The position numbers and the translations under genes were made by a program. Shown here one piece after another: positions 13,002 through 19,099 of a stretch of 20,553 nucleotides of DNA. The DNA is from a virus. The stretch lies in the IMG/VR virus record IMGVR_UViG_3300022752_000475, positions 1 to 20,553 of that record. One strand, 5' to 3'. The notes under the pieces were generated by a model. It was not told the DNA's origin. It did no database searches and saw only the letters and a list, made by a program, of their open reading frames with translations. Positions within the stretch are counted from its first letter, which is position 1, and every line of letters begins with the position of its first letter.

Positions 13002-14107
13002 TTCTTCTCCTCCAACTCCATCGCTTTCTTGCTGGCCTCGACAATATCCTGCGCTGTTATATTGCGCAGCGCATTGCACCACATCTGCGTCTTCGGTGTC
13101 TTGTTTGTAGCATCCTTACACTTGGCCTGTGGCAACCCAGCGTGCGGACGGCAAGGTGCGTGTGGGCAAGTATCGGGTTTGAACACCGACACGTTCTTAG
13201 GATAAAAACTCATACGATCTCGTGGGTCGTAGCTGCCCCACAACGACACACACGGCGTATCCAACCCAGCAGCCATGTGGTTGACACTACTATCTGGCGC
13301 GACAACGAAGTCAGCCCCGCTGATAATCGGGAACAGCGAGCGTACAGCCTTGGTGCAGTTGAATAGGTCAATCACTCTCGGATGATCCACCTTAAAGTTG
13401 TTGCTGTTATCCAGCCCAATAATAACAGCGTGATGTTTTGGGTAAGCCTCTAGCAACGCCAGCACCGCCTCCTGCCCCATCGTTGGCGGGTAGGTGCGGG
13501 TCGGACCGCTGGACGAAACATGGTAGGCAAAGAACGGACTAGGCAACGGCCACTTGCCCATCGCCTTCAACTCTTCGTGGTCTGGCTCGATGAGATGTAG
13601 GACTGGCTTACAATACTTCGCCATCGTATTCTCATCCCACACACCCATCCACTCGTAGATCCGCTGGTAGCAGTTGCCAGGACCAGTGCCTAGCTTCGTG
13701 TTGCCAACCTGCCCGCTGAATAGATCGTCAGTAGGTAGGTGTGCATCGAAAGAATCCCACGCCTCCAGCGAGGATGGCAACGGCCACAGCTTTGCACCCA
13801 GCCCAGCGTAGAGAGGAAGGTTACGAGCAGGAGCGTACACCTCGACAACCCCACCCGACTCTTGCACCAAGTAGTTGACGAAGGCGGTAGCAATGATCGC
13901 GTCACCAATTGCGCCAGCGCGGTACACGGCTGTTGCGCCACCAGCAGCGCGCCCCTTGTAGTACGGCTTGATCTTGTGTGGGCAAGGGATTGAATCGTCC
14001 CAGGTTGGTCCAGTTAGCTCATCGGGCAGTACATAGGTAGTGCGCGGGTAGAGCATATTGTCATCGACCTTGTGAATTGCGTTTGTGTTGTTAGTCCATA
14101 GTTTCAT
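12998..14107 (-). CDS. Glycosyltransferase family 9 (ADP-heptose:LPS heptosyltransferase-like)
   Basis: The 369-residue protein has the GT9 signature in the C-terminal Rossmann-like half: ADFVVAPDSSVNHMAAGLD (265-283), TPCVSLWGSYDP (284-295). The first half has AVYRAGAIGDAIIATAFVNY (60-79), the usual G-x-G-D start of GT9 domains, and FFAYHVSSSGPTRTYP (192-207) at the nucleotide-sugar side. A tail with Cys-Pro-His, Cys-Arg-Pro and MWC follows. ATG 14107 has GGAGG seven bases upstream. GT9 enzymes usually add heptose to lipopolysaccharide; in a phage this could alter host surface sugars or modify phage DNA or proteins. The acceptor is unknown. Confidence 0.85.
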   Translation of the reverse strand: MKLWTNNTNAIHKVDDNMLYPRTTYVLPDELTGPTWDDSIPCPHKIKPYYKGRAAGGATAVYRAGAIGDAIIATAFVNYLVQESGGVVEVYAPARNLPLYAGLGAKLWPLPSSLEAWDSFDAHLPTDDLFSGQVGNTKLGTGPGNCYQRIYEWMGVWDENTMAKYCKPVLHLIEPDHEELKAMGKWPLPSPFFAYHVSSSGPTRTYPPTMGQEAVLALLEAYPKHHAVIIGLDNSNNFKVDHPRVIDLFNCTKAVRSLFPIISGADFVVAPDSSVNHMAAGLDTPCVSLWGSYDPRDRMSFYPKNVSVFKPDTCPHAPCRPHAGLPQAKCKDATNKTPKTQMWCNALRNITAQDIVEASKKAMELEEKK

Positions 14108-14286
14108 TTGTTATCCTCCAATATTTCCTTTGCTATTAGTGCAGCCGCATCGACCATCGTGATTATTTGTATAATGTCAATCACTCTTCCATGAGAAGCG
14201 CGATCCCTCTCTATTGCCAGTTTGTCGCGAGCAATGAGAAGGATGTCGCGCCCCCACTTGAGGCGATCTTTAGCCTCAACTTGCAT
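14104..14286 (-). CDS. Hypothetical helical protein, 60 aa
   Basis: ATG 14286 follows a GTG at 14289 that is one codon longer; the TGA of the upstream gene lies between them, so coupling is certain but the exact start is not. Product MQVEAKDRLKWGRDILLIAR, then DKLAIERDRASHGRVIDIIQ and a helical end MVDAAALIAKEILEDNK. Amphipathic helices, no Cys, no membrane segment. The last codons carry the GGAGG site of the GT9 gene. Function unknown. Confidence 0.7.
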   Translation of the reverse strand: MQVEAKDRLKWGRDILLIARDKLAIERDRASHGRVIDIIQIITMVDAAALIAKEILEDNK

Positions 14287-14471
14287 CACGAACCAGATCG
14301 CATCCGAAACTTGCGAGGCGATTTGTTGCTCTTCCCAGCAGCAGAGAGTGCTATCGCAATCATCTGCTGACGCGAGCGAGGCTTACCGCCTGCTCCACGC
14401 TCGCTACCCTTCTTGCGGTTGTCCGCTGCTAGTTCGCTCATGTTCTTCGATACGTTTTTACCTAGTGGCAT
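14286..14471 (-). CDS. Small basic protein, 61 aa (DUF6496-like)
   Basis: MPLGKNVSKNMSELAADNRK, then a Gly/Lys/Arg-rich run (KGSERGAGGKPRSRQQMIAI) and a Ser-rich basic tail. The segment 'KPRSRxQxIAIALSxAGK' resembles a family of very small basic proteins found in phages and bacteria (I recall DUF6496; name not checked). AAGGGA lies about ten bases before ATG 14471. Probably nucleic-acid binding by composition; role unknown. It lies three bases after the mom-like gene. Confidence 0.75.
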   Translation of the reverse strand: MPLGKNVSKNMSELAADNRKKGSERGAGGKPRSRQQMIAIALSAAGKSNKSPRKFRMRSGS

Positions 14472-14474
14472 TGT

Positions 14475-15134
14475 TTAGTTTCCCTTCTGTTTATGGTTTA
14501 CCGACGAAGACATTCTTTGGCCGCCTTCCTTAAAGTACCTAACAAATAAATGTTTTCTCGATCTCTTTTTCCACTCTCCCTTTATTTCGCTATACTTAAC
14601 ACCCTTTAACTTGCCAACCTTTTTGCCATCAACAAATAGGTCCGTCTTTTGTGCCGTAAGGCCAATATATGTGAAATTACTTGCTTTATATATTGTTCCA
14701 GTGTGGTTCTGCTCTGTGTCGGCGTATGTGATTACTCCACGCAAGGAAGGATGCAATTTCTTTAACATTCTCATGGAAACAGAGATAACTCGGCTTTCTG
14801 AAAATTTTGGGCATAGCTCGGACAGGGCAAGCCTTGTAAGCTCAAAGAACTCTGACTGTGTTTTTTGGCTGTAGATTCCCTTTATATTTTTTGCGTTTGG
14901 TATTCCATAAGATATTGCTCCAAGTATTTCCCCATTGAAATATGCTCCAAAATTAAATGACGCAAGAAAACCGTTACCTCCGAGATAGTGCCACTTACAA
15001 TAACAATCAAATGCAGTATCGTGACGAATAGGACGAAGCAAAAGTTGGAGCGCAGAGGTCGGAATTGCACCGCCGTCATCCCCTTGGAATAGGGGAAGTT
15101 CTACTACTGAACTATCTGCGCGTAAAATTTTCAC
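14475..15134 (-). CDS. Mom-like DNA-modification protein (phage Mu Mom family) with a tRNA-like N-terminal coding region
   Basis: The 219-residue protein has the Mom pattern: DCYCKWHYLGGNGFLASF (43-60), FNGEILGAISYG (66-77), SEFFELTRLALSE (94-106), SRVISVSMRMLKKLHPSLRG (114-133), VITYADTEQNHTGTIYKASN (134-153) and FTYIG (154-158). Mu Mom is a GNAT-fold enzyme that turns adenine in phage DNA into a methylcarbamoyl-adenine and so blocks host restriction; the same role is likely here, not proven. The start is GTG 15134: GAGGAG is five bases upstream and the GTG overlaps the upstream stop (GTGA). Codons 5-30 coincide with a tRNA-Gly-like sequence read in sense. No internal Met exists before residue 121, so a shorter ATG start would delete the domain. 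Confidence 0.85.
   Translation of the reverse strand: MKILRADSSVVELPLFQGDDGGAIPTSALQLLLRPIRHDTAFDCYCKWHYLGGNGFLASFNFGAYFNGEILGAISYGIPNAKNIKGIYSQKTQSEFFELTRLALSELCPKFSESRVISVSMRMLKKLHPSLRGVITYADTEQNHTGTIYKASNFTYIGLTAQKTDLFVDGKKVGKLKGVKYSEIKGEWKKRSRKHLFVRYFKEGGQRMSSSVNHKQKGN
15046..15121 (-). other. tRNA-Gly(UCC)-like element inside the mom-like gene
   Basis: 76 nt with encoded CCA. Acceptor GCGCAGA (15115-15121) pairs 7/7 with TCTGCGC (15050-15056); then discriminator T (15049) and CCA (15046-15048). D-stem GTTC/GAAC 4/4. Anticodon stem TCCCC/GGGGA 5/5 with anticodon TCC at 15086-15088. T-arm GGCGG (15070-15074) with CCG, bulged A, CC (15057-15062), loop TGCAATT. Defects: 8-base anticodon loop, D-loop AGTAGTA without GG, T-loop TGC instead of TTC, bulge in T-stem. 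These defects argue against a normal tRNA; the fold and the CCA argue for tRNA ancestry or mimicry. It begins 13 nt after the start codon first base of the mom-like gene. Confidence 0.6.
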
Positions 15135-15721
15135 GCTGTCTCCTCACCAACAACGTCATCCCACGTTGCTTCTTCTCCGTGCCAGACCTGCGGTTGCGAG
15201 CGCAACCATTTAGGCTTGTCACCTGGAGTGGTGAAACTTGATTCATTCCAAAGAACATTATTACCTGGAACAGCCGTGATTCTTCCATTGTTAAGTGCAA
15301 TGAAATGGTGTGACTTAGTTTGTTGTGGAGACATCGAGAATCCATCTCCGTAAGGCTCGGCTGTGAATAGATAACGACCAACTTCCCAAATCTTTCTGTT
15401 GGCGATCCAAACCTTGCAGGACAACCCCATCAGATAATCGTACTCAATCGTTGTGAAGTTCCATCCAAAACAATCCCAGCGTTGGGCATCGTTAATGTCC
15501 CAATCCATAATTGCAATCTCGCCGTGAGCTAGAGCGTGTAGTGGTAGTCCTCGGTACAGCGCGCCACACTTGAGCATAACTGTGCAACCCCAAGCTCGCC
15601 CTGGTATAGCAGTCAACCCAAACCACACAGCATCTCCTATCTCTTCATTCTCTCCATCCGATACAAAGGTCAAGTCAACCTTGACGTATTGATGGCGAGG
15701 TAGATTGGCAGCGTGTGTCAT
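15131..15721 (-). CDS. Conserved phage protein of unknown function, 196 aa
   Basis: ATG 15721 overlaps the stop of the oxygenase gene (ATGA), so it is preferred over the open 17 codons before it. The protein is rich in aromatic residues and looks like one beta-rich domain: KVDLTFVSDGENEEIGDAVW (15-34), FGLTAIPGRAWGCTVMLKCG (35-54), GALYRGLPLHALAH, EIAIMDWDINDAQRWDCFGW, TIEYDYLMGLSCKVW, GRYLFTAEPYGDGFSM, SHHFIALNNGRITAVPGNNV. No catalytic motif I can name. It sits between the 2OG oxygenase and the Mom-like gene, and its stop overlaps the Mom GTG, so it may take part in the same modification process (inference). Confidence 0.8.
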   Translation of the reverse strand: MTHAANLPRHQYVKVDLTFVSDGENEEIGDAVWFGLTAIPGRAWGCTVMLKCGALYRGLPLHALAHGEIAIMDWDINDAQRWDCFGWNFTTIEYDYLMGLSCKVWIANRKIWEVGRYLFTAEPYGDGFSMSPQQTKSHHFIALNNGRITAVPGNNVLWNESSFTTPGDKPKWLRSQPQVWHGEEATWDDVVGEETA

Positions 15722-16290
15722 CGCCAAGCAGGTCCAGTAAACCAGGCCACCAACACCCAGCGCGTTCCCCATATCGGCGCACGCGCACGATGCTCGATGT
15801 AGGACGGAAACCAGCAGCCTGCACCTTGCTCTCGGATGAACTGAGTGTTCACCATATCAGCCTTGGCCTGCAACCCTCCACCGATATACTCCTCTGGCGC
15901 GGACAGGTTAACCACAGCCGTCAGCTTGCGTACTGGTGCTTCTGATGTGTAGGTGTCGTAGTGCCAAGAGAACTTCTGTAGTGGGCGGTATTGCAGCACC
16001 TGCAACTGTTGGATGCCTTGGATGTCGAAACGCCATTGCTCGGCATTGATGCCTTCCGTAATCTCTCGCATCACATTGTAGATCCATTCGTAATGTTTGG
16101 CGAAAGGTATCCAGCACGATGAGCAGGTTCGCGTACGCGATACCGTACGGGTCACTCCATCCTTTGACAGCACTGGCGCACGCTTCATCCCGATCACTTC
16201 CGCATCTTGACGCAGCATCTCGCACTGCGTCTTGGTTAGGACATAGCGATCCACCGAAGCGGTTAATACTTTCTGCTTAAACTCGTTCAT
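15718..16290 (-). CDS. 2-oxoglutarate/Fe(II)-dependent dioxygenase (prolyl-4-hydroxylase-like fold)
   Basis: In the 190-residue protein the metal triad is visible: H110 and D112 in FSWHYDTY, H167 in YIEHRA, and the 2OG-binding Arg177 in GTRWVLVAWF. Between them are KLTAVVNLSAPEEYIGGGLQ (122-141) and GCWFPSYIEHRA (158-169), both typical of P4H/PKHD-type dioxygenases (the GGxL and the FPS before the second His). Such phage enzymes hydroxylate proteins, small molecules or bases; the substrate is unknown. ATG 16290 has GAGGAA five bases upstream and overlaps the preceding stop. The cysteine pair CSSC (56-59) is an extra feature outside the fold. Confidence 0.9.
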   Translation of the reverse strand: MNEFKQKVLTASVDRYVLTKTQCEMLRQDAEVIGMKRAPVLSKDGVTRTVSRTRTCSSCWIPFAKHYEWIYNVMREITEGINAEQWRFDIQGIQQLQVLQYRPLQKFSWHYDTYTSEAPVRKLTAVVNLSAPEEYIGGGLQAKADMVNTQFIREQGAGCWFPSYIEHRARAPIWGTRWVLVAWFTGPAWR

Positions 16291-16484
16291 TTGAGTTCCT
16301 CGCATAGTTCTAGCAACGCCTTGTTTAGTGCGTACTCGAAGCAAGCCATCTTATCTTTAGCCAAGTGCTGACGGCCAGCCTTTGCCAACGCCTCGTAAAG
16401 ATCATCGTCAACATCAAGCATTACCCTTACGGATTTTTGCTCTAATGTTTTTACCAGAGTTATCTTTCTGTCTTTCTTTCTCAT
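16287..16484 (-). CDS. Small ribbon-helix-helix-like protein, 65 aa
   Basis: ATG 16484 is chosen because AAAGGAAC lies upstream and the ATG overlaps the stop of the 48-aa gene; the frame stays open to 16595. MRKKDRKITLVKTLEQKSVR is a basic start, followed by VMLDVDDDLYEALAKAG (strand then helix) and KMACFEYALNKALLELCEEL (second helix), the beta-alpha-alpha order of ribbon-helix-helix regulators. A transcription-regulator or antitoxin-like role is plausible, and it is the only evident regulator-type gene in this arm. No confirmed family. Confidence 0.7.
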   Translation of the reverse strand: MRKKDRKITLVKTLEQKSVRVMLDVDDDLYEALAKAGRQHLAKDKMACFEYALNKALLELCEELK

Positions 16485-16627
16485 CTGTCTAGTTCCTTTC
16501 TTATGATTTCGATTAACTTGAAGATCAAGTAACCAGCGCAGTATAGTGCCGACAAAGTCAGCGAACTGTAAAGCACAAACCAACCGATTACCCAAACAAC
16601 TCCAGCTATATCAAGTAGGCAGAACAT
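16481..16627 (-). CDS. 48-aa membrane protein with two hydrophobic segments
   Basis: AAGGA eight bases before ATG 16627 and an ATGA overlap with the next gene support it. Sequence: MFCLLDIAGVVWVIGWFVLY, then SSLTLSALYCAGYLIFKLIE and a basic end IIRKELDR. It probably crosses the membrane twice. It overlaps the upstream gene by 17 bases. Function unknown. Confidence 0.7.
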   Translation of the reverse strand: MFCLLDIAGVVWVIGWFVLYSSLTLSALYCAGYLIFKLIEIIRKELDR

Positions 16628-16931
16628 AGTCGTTTTCCTTTAGTTTCCGTAGTAACGTGCGGTTATCGATCTGCACCCCGCTGGCTCTGCACCACCAAGA
16701 AACAACGCCCGTCTTAAAGTCACGCAGTAGCTTCTGTACTTCGTGCGAGTTTTTGTACTCCAGAGCATCGTTGAGTGGCACGCCCTGGTGGCCTTTAACA
16801 ATCTTCATGCCCTTAACCATCCCTCGCTTGCGTAGCATCCGCAGGTCGCGGATAGCTTGTAGTGCAACCTCCCCAGCCAACTGCTGCACCCTGTCATCGT
16901 AATCACCGCGACATAGCTGCGTGGACCTCAC
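16611..16931 (-). CDS. Hypothetical protein, 106 aa (GTG start)
   Basis: GTG 16931 overlaps the stop of the glycosyltransferase gene (GTGA), with GGAG eight bases upstream. Product: helical and basic N-terminal half (LAGEVALQAIRDLRMLRKRG), middle GMKIVKGHQGVPLNDALEYK, then KTGVVSWWCRASGVQIDNRT and LRKLKENDYVLP. The 'VVSWWCRASGVQIDNRTLLR' region looks like a helix-turn-helix (about 75-94), but this is a weak visual match. No family known to me. Confidence 0.7.
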   Translation of the reverse strand: MRSTQLCRGDYDDRVQQLAGEVALQAIRDLRMLRKRGMVKGMKIVKGHQGVPLNDALEYKNSHEVQKLLRDFKTGVVSWWCRASGVQIDNRTLLRKLKENDYVLPT

Positions 16932-17593
16932 CGACCCAGCTCCACCAGCTTCGCTTCATCAGCCTTGATCTGGTTAGCTAACTTAACCAGATCGTTTGAC
17001 TGCCCAGCGTAATGGATAATCATCGCATCCTTGTAGCGGTCCAATCCAAAGTGCGACTCCACACTGGTCATGCAATTAAATGACGGGTCAAGCTCTGTCA
17101 GCGGGATGTTCCATAGGTGCGCCATCACGTTGAGCCAGGTCTGCTCGGCAAAATGATTTGGGTGCAGGCCAATGGGCGGCATTGATAGGATACCAACGGC
17201 CTTGGTATGAACTACGAACACGCCAGTATTGACATAGAACTTAGGCTCAATCACGCCTCCGAAAGCTCCAGCCAGCTTGACCATATCTGGCTTTCGGTCC
17301 AGATAAGCTCCTTCGTCAAAGGCACAGAACACCCCAGCGTCATCGGAAAGTTTGGGACAATCGGCTGCAATCAGAACATCAGCGTCAACAAATGTTACCT
17401 GCTCGTATCCTTTCGTTGCCATGATGTTTCCAATGGCTGACTTGGAGTATTGGCTTGGATGCGTGAGTGGTTTGTCGATCAGAATGAAGTCAGTGCTGTG
17501 GCGTTTACAGTATGCCTCCATCCTCGGCCTAGTCAGATCAATAATCTTCTGCCAATCCTCACCGAACGATTGTGTTACTAATGCTTGTTTCAT
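16928..17593 (-). CDS. Glycosyltransferase, GT8-like fold with DxD motif
   Basis: ATG 17593 overlaps the stop of the 51-aa gene (ATGA) and has GGAAGA eight bases upstream, so it is preferred over the ATG five codons earlier. In the 221 residues: VTFVDADVLI with D70-A71-D72 (metal/UDP-sugar DxD), FYVNTGVFVV (119-128), HFAEQTWLNVMAH (147-159), ELDPSFNCM (167-175) and MIIHYAGQ (191-198, acid-base or metal His). That order (DxD, NTG, EQ..LN, FN, HY) is the GT8 glycogenin/galactosyltransferase pattern. Acceptor unknown: host cell wall, phage DNA or protein. Confidence 0.85.
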   Translation of the reverse strand: MKQALVTQSFGEDWQKIIDLTRPRMEAYCKRHSTDFILIDKPLTHPSQYSKSAIGNIMATKGYEQVTFVDADVLIAADCPKLSDDAGVFCAFDEGAYLDRKPDMVKLAGAFGGVIEPKFYVNTGVFVVHTKAVGILSMPPIGLHPNHFAEQTWLNVMAHLWNIPLTELDPSFNCMTSVESHFGLDRYKDAMIIHYAGQSNDLVKLANQIKADEAKLVELGR

Positions 17594-17745
17594 TTTACGT
17601 TCTTCCATATTTTGCCATGCTCATCCAGCGCGGATGACCAGGTCATCATCTTGTTGTAGATGCTGTAGGCATAGCCAAACCTCATCAGCGTGAGGCTAAT
17701 CAGATCACCGATCTGATAACAGATCCAAGACAAGGCAAGTTTCAT
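17590..17745 (-). CDS. Small conserved phage protein, 51 aa
   Basis: ATG 17745 overlaps the stop of the 58-aa gene, and its own stop overlaps the glycosyltransferase ATG. Product MKLALSWICYQIGDLISLTL, then MRFGYAYSIYNKMMTWSSAL and DEHGKIWKNVK. This 'YQxGDxISxTLMRxGxxYxxYNxLMxWS' type is one I recall from many unannotated phage small proteins. Amphipathic or peripheral-membrane helices are likely. No function known. It falls below most ORF-length cutoffs. Confidence 0.8.
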   Translation of the reverse strand: MKLALSWICYQIGDLISLTLMRFGYAYSIYNKMMTWSSALDEHGKIWKNVK

Positions 17746-17918
17746 TCTCTTGGATACTTATTGTTTCCATCGTGATCGCAGAACTTCTGGAACGATTCTT
17801 CTGTTTCAGATTCATCGCTGTCGCTTGATTTATCTCCATAGTTTGAGTAAAGCCAAGGACGAGGCTTGCTGAAAAACTCATCCCAATCTTTGTCTATTTC
17901 TTCTTGTGTTTTATTCAT
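17742..17918 (-). CDS. Hypothetical acidic protein, 58 aa
   Basis: ATG 17918 overlaps the stop of the 98-aa gene and the stop overlaps the 51-aa gene. Product MNKTQEEIDKDWDEFFSKPR, then PWLYSNYGDKSSDSDESETE and end SFQKFCDHDGNNKYPRE. Very acidic and largely disordered by composition. Coupled on both sides, so very likely translated. Function unknown. Confidence 0.7.
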   Translation of the reverse strand: MNKTQEEIDKDWDEFFSKPRPWLYSNYGDKSSDSDESETEESFQKFCDHDGNNKYPRE

Positions 17919-18211
17919 AGTCTTGGTACTTCCTTTTTGATTTGTGCTAACACGAAGAGCGACCTTACCAGCGCACGCTCAAGATGGTCAACACTTGTTT
18001 CACCGTTATTATCTGGACAAGGCGATGACTTGTGCAGTTGCATCTGTGCTGTGGCTAGGTGACGTACAGCACGCGCAATATGGTAATCGTGAGTTGGCCT
18101 ATCCTTCTCCAGCCAATCGCCGTAACCAGACTTGTCAGAACCTTTGCCCATCACGCGCCACACTATCTCCTGCGCAGCGTTGCCCATCTCTTGGATTGTA
18201 GGTGCGGTCAC
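17915..18211 (-). CDS. Conserved phage protein, 98 aa
   Basis: GTG 18211 has AGGAG nine bases upstream and overlaps the stop of a 23-codon frame; an ATG eight codons later is possible. The helical N-terminus (TIQEMGNAAQEIVWRVMGKG) leads to THDYHIARAVRHLATAQMQL (about 40-59) and EDxxDHxxRA-like DHLERALVRSLFVLAQIKKE (about 75-94). The 'HIARAxxHL ... DHLxxAxxRxLF' arrangement resembles phage proteins near MazG/dATP-pyrophosphohydrolase-like helices, but no metal-binding EExxE is evident. Function open. Confidence 0.75.
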   Translation of the reverse strand: MTAPTIQEMGNAAQEIVWRVMGKGSDKSGYGDWLEKDRPTHDYHIARAVRHLATAQMQLHKSSPCPDNNGETSVDHLERALVRSLFVLAQIKKEVPRL

Positions 18212-18279
18212 TTTGCTAAACTCCTATAGAATTGGTCCAGTAATCCTTCTAGCCAAAGCACGTCTTGTGGGTCAATCAT
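18208..18279 (-). CDS. 23-aa peptide between nuclease and 98-aa gene
   Basis: ATG 18279 overlaps the stop of the RecB-like gene (ATGA) and its TGA overlaps the GTG of the next gene. Product MIDPQDVLWLEGLLDQFYRS plus LAK, one amphipathic helix. Double coupling makes it plausible as a real tiny gene or as a translational relay. Confidence 0.45.
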   Translation of the reverse strand: MIDPQDVLWLEGLLDQFYRSLAK

Positions 18280-19094
18280 AACTTCATCCCAGGAGGTGTG
18301 TAACCTTTGACCCAAGCCCATACTTTCTGCATCGCGCAGAATGCAATGCCAGCTTGGTAGAGTTCGTCTTCGTCCCACACCTTTGTTTCAAGCTTGGTGG
18401 CATCATTTGATGCTAGGACCACCGACACGCAGGCGCATTTGGGATTCTCGCTTGCGGCTCGGTATGCCCAAAGCTGGGCGCAATCCGTATCGTAGAAAGG
18501 ATCGTACTTAGGATTAACCTTACGATTCTTTAAGTCGATGATAGCGTCACCAATACCGCGTAGCTTGACGTAGGCATCACACCTGCCCGCATACCCTCCG
18601 CCGACAAGACCCTTTTCGCACCAGTACGTTTTCTCGACATTCTTTTCTGCCCACTCGCTGAATGTTTTGATGTATGGAGCAAGTGTTTCATCGTTGGATA
18701 CGGCTCTTCCCAAGAGGATGTTCTCCATTTCGGTGTGCATTTTCGTGCCGTGTTCAGCTGCCTTCGTTGTTGATTCTTTAGAGTCCTTAACCACTCTTCG
18801 AGCGTAGGTTTCGAGCGTTTCATCTGCCTCCTTCGGAAGTGTGAGCGAGGACATAATGGCCTGCTCAATCTTCCACGCCGTCAATTGCGGCTTATCCATA
18901 ATGCCAAGCACGCTGGTTACGGATGGGTACAATCCCATCTGGCGCGCATCGGCTACGGTTGTGTTTCTTTCTTTTCCGTTCTTGCCAATCACAACGTGGG
19001 CGGATTCACCCTCGGCTGTGTACCAATGTCCCGCCTGGTCAGTAGCGACCAGACGGGAATTAGTAGGCTCTTTCGCTGTGATTGTAAGAGCCAT
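18276..19094 (-). CDS. PD-(D/E)XK (RecB/Cas4-like) exonuclease
   Basis: The 272-residue protein has SVTSVLGIMDKPQLTAWKIE (58-77), HGTKMHTEMENILLGR (115-130, with the H120 of the RecB N-motif), GGGYAGRCDAYVKL (165-178, D173), AIIDLKNRK (184-192, D187-x-K189) and DCAQLWAYRAA (204-214, Q207..Y211). This GxxxH / GRxD / DxK / Q..xxY order marks RecB-family nucleases as in Cas4, AddB and phage recombination exonucleases. It lies beside a single-strand-annealing-type partner candidate and a resolvase, so it probably makes 3' single-stranded ends for phage recombination. Start ATG 19094 has no strong ribosome binding site. It starts MALTI like its neighbour. Confidence 0.85.
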   Translation of the reverse strand: MALTITAKEPTNSRLVATDQAGHWYTAEGESAHVVIGKNGKERNTTVADARQMGLYPSVTSVLGIMDKPQLTAWKIEQAIMSSLTLPKEADETLETYARRVVKDSKESTTKAAEHGTKMHTEMENILLGRAVSNDETLAPYIKTFSEWAEKNVEKTYWCEKGLVGGGYAGRCDAYVKLRGIGDAIIDLKNRKVNPKYDPFYDTDCAQLWAYRAASENPKCACVSVVLASNDATKLETKVWDEDELYQAGIAFCAMQKVWAWVKGYTPPGMKL

Positions 19095-19099
19095 ACAAT

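Noticed and set aside
15046-15121. Functional tRNA-Gly gene
   Set aside because: Not accepted as a normal tRNA because of the 8-base anticodon loop, missing D-loop GG, altered T-loop and bulged T-stem; kept instead as a tRNA-like element.
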